NCBI GenBank assembly: GCA_947846985.1
Contig: CANTUZ010000004.1
Location: 5,446,927 to 5,510,926, forward strand
DNA from: Fratercula arctica
Taxonomy: Eukaryota; Chordata; Aves; Charadriiformes; Alcidae
Reading direction: 5' to 3'
DNA: 64,000 bases
A model generated the notes under the pieces. That model did not search any database, was not told the DNA's origin, and saw only the letters and a program-made list of their open reading frames with translations. Every line of letters starts with the position of its first letter. Within the stretch, counting starts at the first letter, position 1. Of the stretch, positions 12,701-23,855 are shown in pieces. The translations under genes were made by a program, and so were the position numbers.

Positions 12701-15170
12701 TCTGTCAAAGAAAATTAGCTCCTGCTTTATCACTAATGGTTAGGCCAAAAACATACTTCTGCAACTTGATGAACTCTGGAGTTTTCCTCTAAATGTGACA
12801 GACTAAACAGTATCTTTATCTAACTGTCTTGAAAAGTCAGATATTTTATACAACACTTCTTTCAACAGTATCATTTCCCTCTGCGTCTCTGGAATCCTAC
12901 AAAGTACTCACAGGGCTTGGAACTGGAATCTCCATTAAATAAAGGGGAAATCTTCTGTCTACTCAGCACAGACAGTGTTCTAGAACCTTCCTGAGAGCAG
13001 TTACCACAGGTAGACTAACTAGGTGAACCTGTTTGATCAACTTTCTCATCCATCTGTAAAACCTTATCTCCTTAGTTTCATGGTTCAGGTTATGAGATTA
13101 ATTTCTAATGGAAACTGTATCTCATTTTGCATACCTATTTTGATTTTGCACTTTTAAAAAAAATTATTCTTGCTAATAATTTAAACAAAATGCACTAGCT
13201 AGGCTTGCTGAAGAAGCTCTTTTCTGTGGATTCAGTGAAGAAAGAAATTGTAACACATTAGAGGAAGAAGCAGTATTCTGACAGGCCTATCTGGGTCTGC
13301 CACTCATTGACCCCAAGCGTGATCTATTACCTGGACTGTTATTTTCCAGGTAAGAAAAAGAAATCCCTCCCATTCAGTGAAGATATGAAGCAACTTTCAT
13401 CCATTCTTGACAGTATTTAACTTCATCTATGGGAAAAAAGTTCTATATTTTCTTTTATTCACTTACCTTCCAAATAATTCTTTCATTTTATACGCTACCA
13501 TCTTAGAGTACGCAGTTGGGATCTGTCTGTATGTGATGCTCTGATCAGTCACATTTTAATGTTTGATCATCTCAAGGTTTAAGTGAGGAATCTTGAAAAT
13601 TAACTGAGCTAAGATGCCCAAAATGAATTCTTTTTTTCTGAATAGAAGTAGAACCTCATGAAAATTTGCCATAAGTATGTGGGGGTAGGATTAATAATGG
13701 TGGGGAGTTTCCTCTCTGGAACTGCAAACTGGGAATAGCTGGTCATAGCTAAGAGGTGAAAGGACAGTCCTGTTATAAAGCATTAGTTGTGAAACCTGTC
13801 AAAACTCTCATTACATGACTTCTGTGTGTCACTCTAAACTTTTTTAAGAGATTCAGACTGAGCACCACCAAACTGACTGAAAATAATGAACTCAGCAGTC
13901 TCCTTCTCAGTTTCCATCTCTCATATACAAGGCTGACATTAAAACACAACTTAAAAGTGTATGTGAAGCAGAGCTCTTTTAAGTTTCTTAAATGTGTCAC
14001 GATCCTGTGATGGAAAAGACTATAAAACATTTCTATGTGAATGCTTGCTAGATAAGCTATTCCTTGTATGATCAGATACCTATTGGCTGGTATCTAGATC
14101 ATGCTCACAGTATTTTAAGTTTTGGAAGCTAATCAGGAAAACTAACATAGGCCAATGTTGTTTGAGTGAAATTCTAGCAAAGTCTCTGGCAAAAGAGCCT
14201 GGAATTTCACACCGGATTTCAGATTTAAAGGCATTTAAACCTCAGGATATGAATCAGTGGGTGTAAATCACTGAGTTTAGGAACCACATGTATAGAGACT
14301 ACTTGGTAAGAACAATGTAATTTATCTGTGTAACACAAAGAACATGTCTGGCTTGGGAAAAGTACTGTACCTGTTTTGTATGCTACCAAATGACTGTTGC
14401 AGCAGAACCTTGTCATGAACACAGTTTCTGTTTCAAAGTGCTGCATTACTAAGAAGATTAGGATTTGTCAAATATGAATGGATTGCTCCCATAAATGGGT
14501 CGGAATGTACTGAAATTTTGGGGGCATTGCCTTTTAAAGAAGTCAGGTTAAGTAGCGTCCTGTAAGGGTACTAAGTGAATGATTGCACTAACTTCTTCGA
14601 TTTTTTCTTTTCATTTTTGTGCTCTGAAAAGTAAAAGCTAGGATAAGTCTAATAACATTGGAGTAAGAAATGCCTTTCTTAGAACAAGATTGCCAAAGAC
14701 ATATTCTCAGACAGATGTCCTAGACAGAGCCTGTTATCAAATAAATTAGGCTCTGCCTGCGTGTTAGAAAGAATCTTGTAAACACGCACAGAACTGTCAC
14801 AACATGACTTCCTTTTTCATTATTAAGAACAGTCTTTTCAGAACAAGGCACACTAGCTAAGTAGTGGAAAAGCCACACAACTGCTAACGTAATTTTACCT
14901 TTTCAGTAAAAGCCTGTCTTTGGTCTATTTACTTTCCTTAAAAATTCAATTTGCTCTGTCTTTGTTCCTGTTTCTTTCTCTGTCTCCTTTTTAATACTTC
15001 CTCTCTTTCCACTAAATTAAAGTATTAAAAAGTACCCACAGACATAAAAAGGGATTGCCAGGACGTCACGTGCTTTCAGGGTCTGGTGTTCCAGTTTGGA
15101 AGTGAAGAGAAGGAGCTTCCTTTTTTGTTCTTTAATAACTGTAACTATATTTCATATTTTGTTTTCCTAG

Positions 15171-15737
15171 GAAAGAAGCAGTGGACGCTCATTATCACTT
15201 CCTGGGAGACCTTCTTCATTCATTTCTCGAGCCATGTCTCCTACTTCTCCTCTTATATTTCAGCCTGCCCCTGATTACTTTAGCAAGCCAGACACAGCAG
15301 CTGACAGGCCTTGCAAGAGACTGACTCCCTGGGAAGCAGCGGCAAGATCCCCTCTTGGCCTAGTGGATGAAGCTTTTGGGCCCCAGAATATCCAGGAATC
15401 CATTGCTGCTAACGTAGTATCAGCTGCTCGCAGGAAAACCCTTCCTGAGCCACCAGATGAATGGAAACAAAAAGTTTCTTATGAGCCTCCAGCCCCAAGT
15501 GGTAGTGTAGCCTTATTAGGAGGGAAGCAATCGGGTATTCTGTCACCCCCCAAAAGCTCCCTGTCTGCCCCAAGTGCCACCACACAGGCTGGCTCTCAGC
15601 TGCAGTATCCTTACTGCAGTCAGCGGTCCAGAACAGATCCTGATATAATGTCCATGGATTCCAGGTCTGACTATTGCTTGTCAACAGCTGATTCAAACTA
15701 CAATCCACAGCCAAGGGGATGGAGGCGTCCAACATGA
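15171..15737 (+). CDS. SYNPO2: SYNPO2 alternative terminal exon (long-isoform C-terminus)
   Basis: A phase-0 acceptor (TTTTCCTAG|GAAAGAAGC) opens 188 codons ending in TGA at 15735-15737. The translation starts ERSSGRSLSLPGRPSSFISR, then MSPTSPLIFQPAPDYFSKPD, CKRLTPWEAAARSPLGLVDE, a run with ARRKTLPEPPDEW and ends PRGWRRPT. The TPWEAAARSPLG...DEAF block is typical of the synaptopodin family C-terminal region. Joined to codons 1-365 of the large exon, it gives 553 residues within the window. In the family this end contributes to actin and Z-disc binding. Strong identification; the opposite-strand ORF at 15409-15735 is a shadow. Confidence 0.93.
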   Translation, partial: ERSSGRSLSLPGRPSSFISRAMSPTSPLIFQPAPDYFSKPDTAADRPCKRLTPWEAAARSPLGLVDEAFGPQNIQESIAANVVSAARRKTLPEPPDEWKQKVSYEPPAPSGSVALLGGKQSGILSPPKSSLSAPSATTQAGSQLQYPYCSQRSRTDPDIMSMDSRSDYCLSTADSNYNPQPRGWRRPT

Positions 15738-16615
15738 GCAGCTGAAGGGCCTGGAATATTTTCCCTTCTTCCAGCTTTACAAGCCTTAGATTTGAGTTGG
15801 AGAAGGAAAGTTTCTTGCTGGCCTGACCATCTCTGAACTAAAGAAATGAGGAGGCAAAATTGAATGGAGCACAGTTTTCACATGATTGCAGGGCTAGCAG
15901 GCTCTAGAATAAGCTCAGTTTTATACTTAACCTAAGATTGTTCTGTTCGTCAAAAGGCAAAAATACACTTTTCTTTGGGTGAGGGGTGGGATGAAAATGG
16001 GGCAACCAAAGTGCTCAATACAAAAATCTAGGAAGGATGTAGATGGAGACAGTACAAGTGCTTGCAGTTAAGTTAATGTGAAAAAAAAAAAAAAAAAGAA
16101 AAGTAAAATAAGGGCATTTTAAAGGCAAGAAGTATTTTACAGGATCTTGTAGGTTTTCTGGGTATGTTTGACAACTGAGTTCCAAGGTACTAAATATAAC
16201 CAGACTTGGGAAAGTTCCAATGGCAGTGGAACACTTGGAAGTACTGGCTTATTTGCCATGTGTTTTCTTTACTGCATTTTTAAAATGAGCTAAGAAAGTA
16301 AATCAATATATATGTTTACTGTGGCAACAGTTAAAATACATCTGTGCTTATGGTACCTGAATCCCTCCAAAGTGTAGATATACGCCATCTTATGCAGCCA
16401 TCCATTTCAGATGGATTTCAAGACAGTTTTGATGAAGTTTTACGTATTGTAATTAATCAAATAATCTGAACACAACAGGAAGAAAGGTGTTATTAACAGA
16501 GAACAGGACCATGATACTTGAACAACAAAAAGGATGAGGAAAGTATTTAGAGTGTATTTAAACTGGATTGCAAGTTAATTTTGTAATAAACTATTGAACA
16601 AGACAGAGGCTGAAC
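15738..16615 (+). terminator. SYNPO2: SYNPO2 long-isoform 3' UTR with candidate poly(A) signal
   Basis: About 850 nt of non-coding sequence follow the stop. AATAAA sits at 16585-16590, followed within about 40 nt by a T/GT-rich stretch, so cleavage near 16605-16615 is plausible. Further AATAAA hexamers downstream (for example 19081-19086) could serve longer transcripts. The chosen end is inferred. Confidence 0.5.
16081..16097 (+). repeat. A17 run inside the SYNPO2 3' UTR
   Basis: Seventeen consecutive A residues lie about 350 nt after the stop codon, with no AATAAA 10-30 nt before them. This is an internal A tract, not a cleavage site. Confidence 0.9.
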
Positions 16616-17734
16616 AGCCTTTATTTCTCTGTGAAATGCACTACTTGCTGAACATTTACTGCTACAGTGTCTGGTAATCTGACTGGCTGGGCAGTTCTGA
16701 GTATCTAGGTAGCTCCATATTTAGAAAGCTTTTGATTTGTATTCTCAGTTTGGAAGACATAGATAAGTTGTTTACCAAGAACAGTACCTGTTCTACGTAG
16801 AAACCGGTATGTGAAAGAGGGTTTATGACATGTGTTACATGGTATGAGTCTAGTACAAGTAGCAAATATTTGGACGGTTGGTAACAATTAAACTGTCTTG
16901 ATGGATCTGAAGAGATGGTAAGTAATTTTTGCTGGTGATACATATCTTGCGTTTACAGATTATTTAAACAATAGAAATATGTGGCTAAAAATATATGTAT
17001 TTCAAGCTTATGGGTAGCTTAGATCTTGTTAAAGCATTAAATGACTACCCCAAGTTTTACAAAGTGCTCTGCATCCTGCTCATTTTGTGGGGCAGTCTTT
17101 AAGGATCTGTCAAGCCCGGTCAACTACAATTACCGCAGAAGCACTGTTAACTATCCTTAGTTTCAGTAAGGTTGCCAGCTGTGAGTAAAGTGATTAAATT
17201 AGAAAGAACTAAAACATATATGCAGTAAGAAAGAATGTATTAAAAAACATTCCCATCTGCAAAGAATTTTCCACTATAGCAGTTATAAAATATAATTGGA
17301 ATAAAGGAAAGAGAAAAATTAAACCCAAGTTCAGCTGAGCTGGAATTTCCCATAAGAGCAAATAATTACATGAAAAATATTCCCTTTAATGAGTTTAAGT
17401 TGGCAGTAATTCTCTAGTCAAACAGAAGTCTCCCTGAATCAACTGATCCTTTTGACCAAGCAGGAAATGAAGACACGGGAGTTGTAAACCTTTAAACTAG
17501 GATCATATTGCTATAGCACCTTACAAATTTATTTCACAAAATATGAAGTTGCAAAGAAAAGATGATTTAGAAAAATTACATGAACAAGGCTGCCATGATA
17601 TGTCTGAAAATGAGCTTTGCACCTCAGAGTCATACACACACATAATCAAGAGTAAATTTTCCCACCACACAGGCAAAAATACATTTTTTTCCGCAGAGTC
17701 CCATAATGTCCCCTTTTATCATGACTGGGAATAT

Positions 17735-17770
17735 TCCCACTGAAATCAATGGGACTGTGGTAGTCCCATT
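17735..17770. repeat. Hairpin-containing CAATGGGA-type motif
   Basis: The sequence contains AATGGGACT (17748-17756) and its exact reverse complement AGTCCCATT (17762-17770) around a 5-nt loop. It resembles the other CCACTGAAATCAATGGGA-like stretches in the window and is probably a decayed copy of the same dispersed repeat. Confidence 0.4.
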
Positions 17771-20700
17771 AGCCCTAAGGAAGGAAATGTGTGCTTAATT
17801 TTAAGGTACCTGCAATTAAGAATTGCCAAAAGTATTTCCAAATTTTGATATCACAAAAAAAGTTATGATACAAAGTGATATTAAAAAGAACTTAAAGCTG
17901 TGATCACATAACAATACAGAAAAACATACTCTAGGATCAATCTTTAACACCCCCCCAAACATGGAACAAACATGTAAGAACGGCAGAATCAGAGTTCCAG
18001 ACAGAATCACTGACTTTCTGCCAATGTCCCAAGAAAAAAAAAAGTGTAGCTTTATAATTTTTTTTCTATTCACAAGAAGGAATTCATCATTAAGCACTTC
18101 TGTGAACATGAGAATTACTGACGTTGAGTTTCATGTGGCTTTGTATCTTATCATAGATTAATTGGGATGTTTAACATGATCTACTACAGATTTTTTTTTT
18201 TCCTCCTGCTGAGGATTTACTAGCTCTCTTTCCCATACGGATTCTCTCAAATCTAATAAGGAGTGAGTTCACACTGCAGCATTTCCCTCAATAGCAACAC
18301 TGGTAAGTGTAGCTGTCCTCCACCCGGCCATCTATTTTTACAAAGTCTGTAGACAATGGATTAACTTTGAGATCTATTCCACTGCTACATAGAAATGAAA
18401 CAAAATAAACATTTTCAAAGTTATTAATGGGAGAACAGATATACACACAGGCATGCAGAAAGATCATATAGCCTTGTTTACAAAGGAAATCAGGCTAAAA
18501 CCAGATTGAGACAATGTACCGATTTCAATGGAAGCAGCAGGCCCGGACTACTAATGAAATATTAATGCATACAGAGCTTTATGAAGAACCACACAGCATT
18601 TTTTACTTTCTGTTCTTCACCCCAGTCCTCCACTAGCAAAGCATCTTTCTATCAAATAGTTGTGACTGTCATGCATGAGTTCTGAATATATTAATGCAAG
18701 TATTTCTTATTTGTTTTTGAATGCACAGATTTGCTCAGTAAATGTGAGGAAAAAATTCTCTTGATATTTTGAATACATTGGGTTTGTGTTCAGCCTCAGA
18801 CATGTCTTTGTTAATAAGCAGAGTATTTGAATACACAATATAACTGAAAATTTTGCTTCTTTAGTTATGTTAGATGATGATGTTCACAACTCTTTTTGAT
18901 AATTTGTTTTCCTTTTGGTTTGCTGTAACACAACCAAATATCTATTCACATTGCATTTCTGCTTAGTCGCAAAAGACTGTATTATCTTTATAAAAGGCTT
19001 TTCACTTCTAAAGACTTTTTGCTCACTGCAGAGAATACTTTATTGGAAAGTGTATGCCAGAGATATAAATTGTATCATTTAATAAAGTGATTTGACCAAT
19101 CAGATGAGAAACAACATTTTGTTTTCCCTAAATTCTTGTCTGTTTGTTTAAATAATCTGAACCTAAGTAAAGCCTAATCTCTTTTTTCTGTACCGTTTTT
19201 AGATTCACTGACTTTGCCTGTCGGTGACCTCGTGCTGATATGAGCTTCTGGAAGCTTAAATCAACATCAGGTCAAGTGGCAACTTGTCAAATTGAGTAGA
19301 ATTTCATTTTCATACTGACTAAGCAGAGGAAGGAAACGCAGTGAAGCACGATCTACCCAGGGAAACTAATGTGGTCAGAGGAGTTCTCATTGTTTGAACA
19401 TTTTCATCCCCACTGTAAAAACATGCAATTAACATTTACGTATTATAATTACTTGTCTACCTTACATGCATCTAAACCTTTGTTTAGTTCCTGTAGGTTT
19501 GTTCATAAGGGCTGCATTGCTGTATTCATTTGTTGTTTATTCTTAATTGAAACATACTATTTAAAGAAGAAATAAATATTGGGAATAAATTGTGAATTCA
19601 ACTTTACAGTATTCAGGCTATTTAGGTGAATAGCCCGTAAGGAAATAAAGACAGCATGTACAATCTATCTGTGAAAAGCAAGATAAAATTTTCACTATTT
19701 ACATGAAATTAATCACAAAGCAGTTTTTGCATTGGTAAAGCAAACAGGATTTTGCCCCCAATAAAAGAAAACTGATGTATGTAAAACCTGGGGAACTGAT
19801 AAAGCTTGGCAACAGTATTTTAATAGCTTTGCCCTACGAAGGCTTTACAAGGTTATAAGAGACTTAGTATTATTCCTTTTCATGGCTACATTTTCATTTT
19901 TCTTTGGTAAGTTCTTAAATACATTGTAAAGAAAGAAAACATAAGACAGATTCACAGTTTAACGTAACTCCCTTGACTTCAGTATTTGCAGCAGATTTAA
20001 AATCTCACTACACAGGCGAACACTCATTGGTTTTGGATGATGTTTTACCCTCCAGAGAATGTACTTTGGGTTTCTTGAAATACGCTAGATTTTCTGGTGC
20101 ATTCACCAACATTTAAGAGTGTTCAAAATGACTACAGTGTGGCAGGCTGCTCGATTACTGAATGTGAGTCTGGTGGAATGACTACTTGATGTAATGAGTA
20201 ATTTTAAGTCCAGAAAGAAAGGCGGATGTTTCCAGACCAATATCCAGTTTTCCTCAAACTGAACATCAGTGCTTTTATGTTGTTCACGGGATATATTAAT
20301 GGATTTTTAAAAAGAAGTCCTGTGTCACTGCTGCATCAGAAACAGCACTCGATATGCTGTAAAATGTTTGGTGTTTGTTCACACATTTTCAATCCTAAAA
20401 AAAGGACTCGTATTTTATATTGAAAACAAAAAGATATCAGGAGTGTTTATGTGCATGCACACCTAAGTTGGTTTATTTTTCTGGAGAAAGAAAGGTAACA
20501 GATAATGAATAGACTTTAATGGAGAACTAGGAGAATATATTGTGCTGTGGTACAGTTCAAATACAGCTGGAAGGTTACAATATAAGTAACAGACATATAG
20601 AAAAGAAGGTGCTGATAAACCCCTAGCTATTAATAATACCTAGATCTATTTTCATCTTTAAAATAAATCAAAACCTGAGGATAATTTTGTCTAAATAGTG

Positions 20701-21342
20701 CAGAGGTTCATGACTTACTTTTTCCCTATAAATAAAGAAACCTAAGGAAAGATACGTTAATTGCTGGGAAAATAATTTCGTATGTATAAAACAACAATTT
20801 TAAGCGGGTGGCAGACCAGCAGAATTTGCCCAAGGCAAAAACGGAAACTAAGAAGCCTTGCGGCATTCAGAATCAGAATAATAGATGCACTGGTATCTTT
20901 TCCCAGCATGGACAACCTCATAGGACTATGGCAATTATAAAACAATTGCCACTTTTCAATTGAAAGTTGAAGCGCTCTGGTAAATTACTTGCATGCACAA
21001 AAGAATAGTCTCAGATGTTATTTTTTTAAAAGATGAGAAACAAATAGGTAACTTTTTTGTTTTCCAAGAAATTCCCCACTATGGATCCACATAATTTCAC
21101 GTCTTATTGAAAGTTCAAAATTATTTTCTTCACTATTTTTGTGGAGTTCTCCACCATTCTTTATTACCTTTGGCAGTTTAAAACTCCAAGAGATTTTCCA
21201 TGTGGTAGTAAAATAAAATAAAAAGATCAGTGTAGAAATGGATAAATTTACCTACTGAATAAGAATGCTTTGAGAAAAAAATGCAGTTCAAAGAAACACC
21301 AAGAACAGAACAAAGCAACAAAAATCCTTTGACCACATGGAG

Positions 21343-21421
21343 CAAAATCCTGATCCCAGCTAAGTCAATGGGAGCTTTACTAATTTACCACTTAATGTCA
21401 CCAGGCCAAGGATTTCACCTC
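21343..21421. repeat. Imperfect palindromic interspersed repeat, near full-length copy
   Basis: The left end AAATCCTGATCCC and the right end GGCCAAGGATTTCACC are imperfect inverted repeats about 75 bp apart, around a core AAGTCAATGGGAGCTTTA. Related phrases occur at 17735, 18519, 29063, 60784 and 62328. Similar CATTGACTTCAATGGGA hairpin repeats are, to my memory, common in turtle, crocodile and bird DNA; I cannot name the family with certainty. Confidence 0.45.
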
Positions 21422-23711
21422 ACATAGAAACGTGCAGGACACACAAAACACAATTGGTCATGAATTCACAAGCACTGAACTGGTGTCAGCAGTTTTGTAG
21501 TATTTCGAAGCCTGTAGTTTTTAAAAATGTGATCAACAAAACAATAGGAGTCATTAATCAGATGTTCTAACATCATCTTCTGTTAGGAACTTGCTCTTTT
21601 CAATGTGCAGAAGTATGGATAGTTATCTCAGTTGGGACCCTGTTGAGGCTCAAGTTACTGTCTTGGCCCCTGTGTAATCTATGTGGAGAGGCATTCTTAA
21701 AAAGAAATAAACTCCATCTCCAAATAAATGCCTAAAATCAGTGGACTGGATGCTAAGTCTACAGGGTATTTGGACAGATTAGGATCAAAGAGTTTTTGAG
21801 TGTGGAGAGTGCTGGAAGATGGGTGATTATACATCTCCCTCTCTCTCCCTTTCTACATATACAGGTATCTCTTCAGTACAAGTATTGCAAAATCTTTGGC
21901 ATGTAAATTATTTTTTAAAAAGGCTGAAGCTATTATGGGAAGTGAAATTTTAATTTTGGTCACATTAGGATAAATACATGCTTAAGTTACAAGCAACTCT
22001 TCATTAAGGTAGACAGCAAAATGAAAAGGCAACTTAGCGAACAAAGAAACAGAATACATGCCTCTGTTTCTGGACCTGAGATGGTTTTTGTGCTATAGTA
22101 TATCCTGGTACAATGAATTCTGAGAGGATTTAATAGCTCTGAAACCATGCTGCCTGTGTATGCAATGCCAGCTCACTCTCAGAAGCGATATAATCATGCT
22201 AATGTAGTGCTGCATCTTAATTTGCTCCTCATCTAGCTGGACTTGATCTGGTATGAGGAGGGAAGTCCCAGAACCCCAGGCATATACTTATGCCACCCCA
22301 AACTCATCCAAGTTTGCAGAGGTCAGACTGTATAGTTCTATACTTGTGACATGGATCATCAACAAAGCAGATAATTCATCCAAGGACAGTGAAGAGACGA
22401 TTGTTGTTATTTTGGTAGCCATAAAGATCTTGAACTTTAGGTAGACACTTTTTCAAAACTGACATGGAGGTTTCTCAAAGGAACAAATCATTAGTCATCT
22501 CTTCCTGTGTTTTAATAAGCTGCTATTTATTTACCTTGGCAGAATTAGATACAGATCACTGTGTTTTGGATGTTTATTACTGGAGTTAGATGTGGCTCCT
22601 CTGTATTTAACCTCAAATGAATAGCAGTATAAATATGGGTTTGGATGGTAGCTGGTAGATGTTTGGATGGATAACATTCAGACAGTAGCAAAAGTAGCTT
22701 TATTTTTCATGGTGACCTTTATAATAGTTTCTTCTCCTTTAACTCTCTGCCATAAACCGTGCACCAGAGGGCAGACAACATGAAAGTGGTTTAGGACTAA
22801 ATTCACAACTACAGTGAGGATTAAGGGCATTTCCAAAGCACATTGTAACTTTTTTCCCAGATATTAAGTTTGACTGCTTGCATCTTTAATATTAATTACT
22901 TTCTCCTGTTTTAAGTTTTTGCTATTATTCATGATCTCCCTTTCAGACACTACAGTGTGTATGGGATGCATGATATTTTTTGACAAAGCATATATACCTT
23001 CTGAAAAAGCACAGTTAAGCCAAGCAGGCAGTGCATTATAATAAACACTCACCTACATAGACAAAGAATGCTCACAGACCACAGAAGACATGAGATAGGC
23101 AGAGAGCGAGAGGGCAAAAAATCCCCAAGAAATCATGTGTTAACAGAGAAGCAGAAAGATACTTTTAGATTAGACTGTAGGACGTGGTAGGTTTCCACGT
23201 AGGTTCTATGGTAGGTTATCTGCAAATCTTCATTACCAGTGAAATCTAATCTTTGTTAGTGGCTGAGGAAGGGGAAGTACACAGCTACCGACAAAGCAAT
23301 TGCCTTGTTCAAAACTCAAATTCCTGAAATGTTTGGTGTACTCTTTCAGCGTCCAACTTTCAAGTCCAAAACAAGATAAGCACATAACTAAGTCTAGTGC
23401 CGTCCAATAGAGGGCAATGGTACACAATCCATATAAGCTAACATACTATACATTCCCCCTGACAAGGCCTCTATTTCAATAGAGAAGATACGGTACAGTT
23501 AAAGGAGATCAGTCTGGACACCAGACACCAAACAATGTAATTATCAGCTAGCCCACATATGTGCTGCAGCAAAAGTGGAACTCAAATGCCATAAAACTTT
23601 ACAGTTTGAGCTTAATAAGATGATATAGGGGGTATTCATACAGCACTATTTAATGACTACCACATAGATACTAGCTAATTATTCCTGACCTCAACAATCT
23701 GGAGTGGATAG

Positions 23712-23855
23712 ATGTCATTATCTCATCGTACAAATGTAAGAAAATATGACGATGAAAGAGCACATGAATTGCCCAAGGCTGTTGAGACAATGGCAACAAT
23801 GGACTTCAATGCAGGCATTCTTGGCTCTTACCTTCACCTATAATCCACTATTTAT
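23712..23855 (+). mobile_element. Decayed MIR-like (CORE-SINE) remnant
   Basis: The order of phrases matches the MIR 3' half: CATTATCTCATCGTACAAATGTAAGAAA, then GAATTGCCCAAGGCTGTTGAGACA, then a GACTTCAATGCAGGCATTC and CTCTTACC segment. In MIR these correspond to the CATTTTACAGATGAG, TTGCCCAAGGTCACACAG and GATTCGAACCCAGG blocks. Divergence is high, as expected of an ancient amniote copy. Judged by eye only. Confidence 0.5.

Larger units (their letters stand above)
1096..15170 (+). other. SYNPO2: SYNPO2 long-isoform terminal intron (about 14 kb)
   Basis: The intron runs from the internal donor at 1096 to the acceptor TTTTCCTAG ending at 15170. No further coding exon was recognised on either strand. 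Short ORFs here (for example 7544-7882 and 11296-11700 on the minus strand) resemble no family I know. The intron holds the 82-nt pyrimidine tract, the 14-bp repeat cluster at 6752-6789, a somewhat GC-richer patch around 8.8-9.7 kb and decayed repeat-like fragments. Confidence 0.7.

Noticed and set aside
15409..15735. 108-codon minus-strand ORF opposite the SYNPO2 terminal exon
   Set aside because: It is a shadow of the real exon; the plus-strand frame has family motifs and correct splice phase.
16081..16097. A17 run as a poly(A) site or processed-transcript end
   Set aside because: No AATAAA lies just upstream, and UTR-like sequence continues to the signal at 16585.
17505..17640. Possible second MIR-like fragment
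   Set aside because: Only a few short phrases (ACAAGG, GTCTG, GAGCT) line up; not enough to call by eye.
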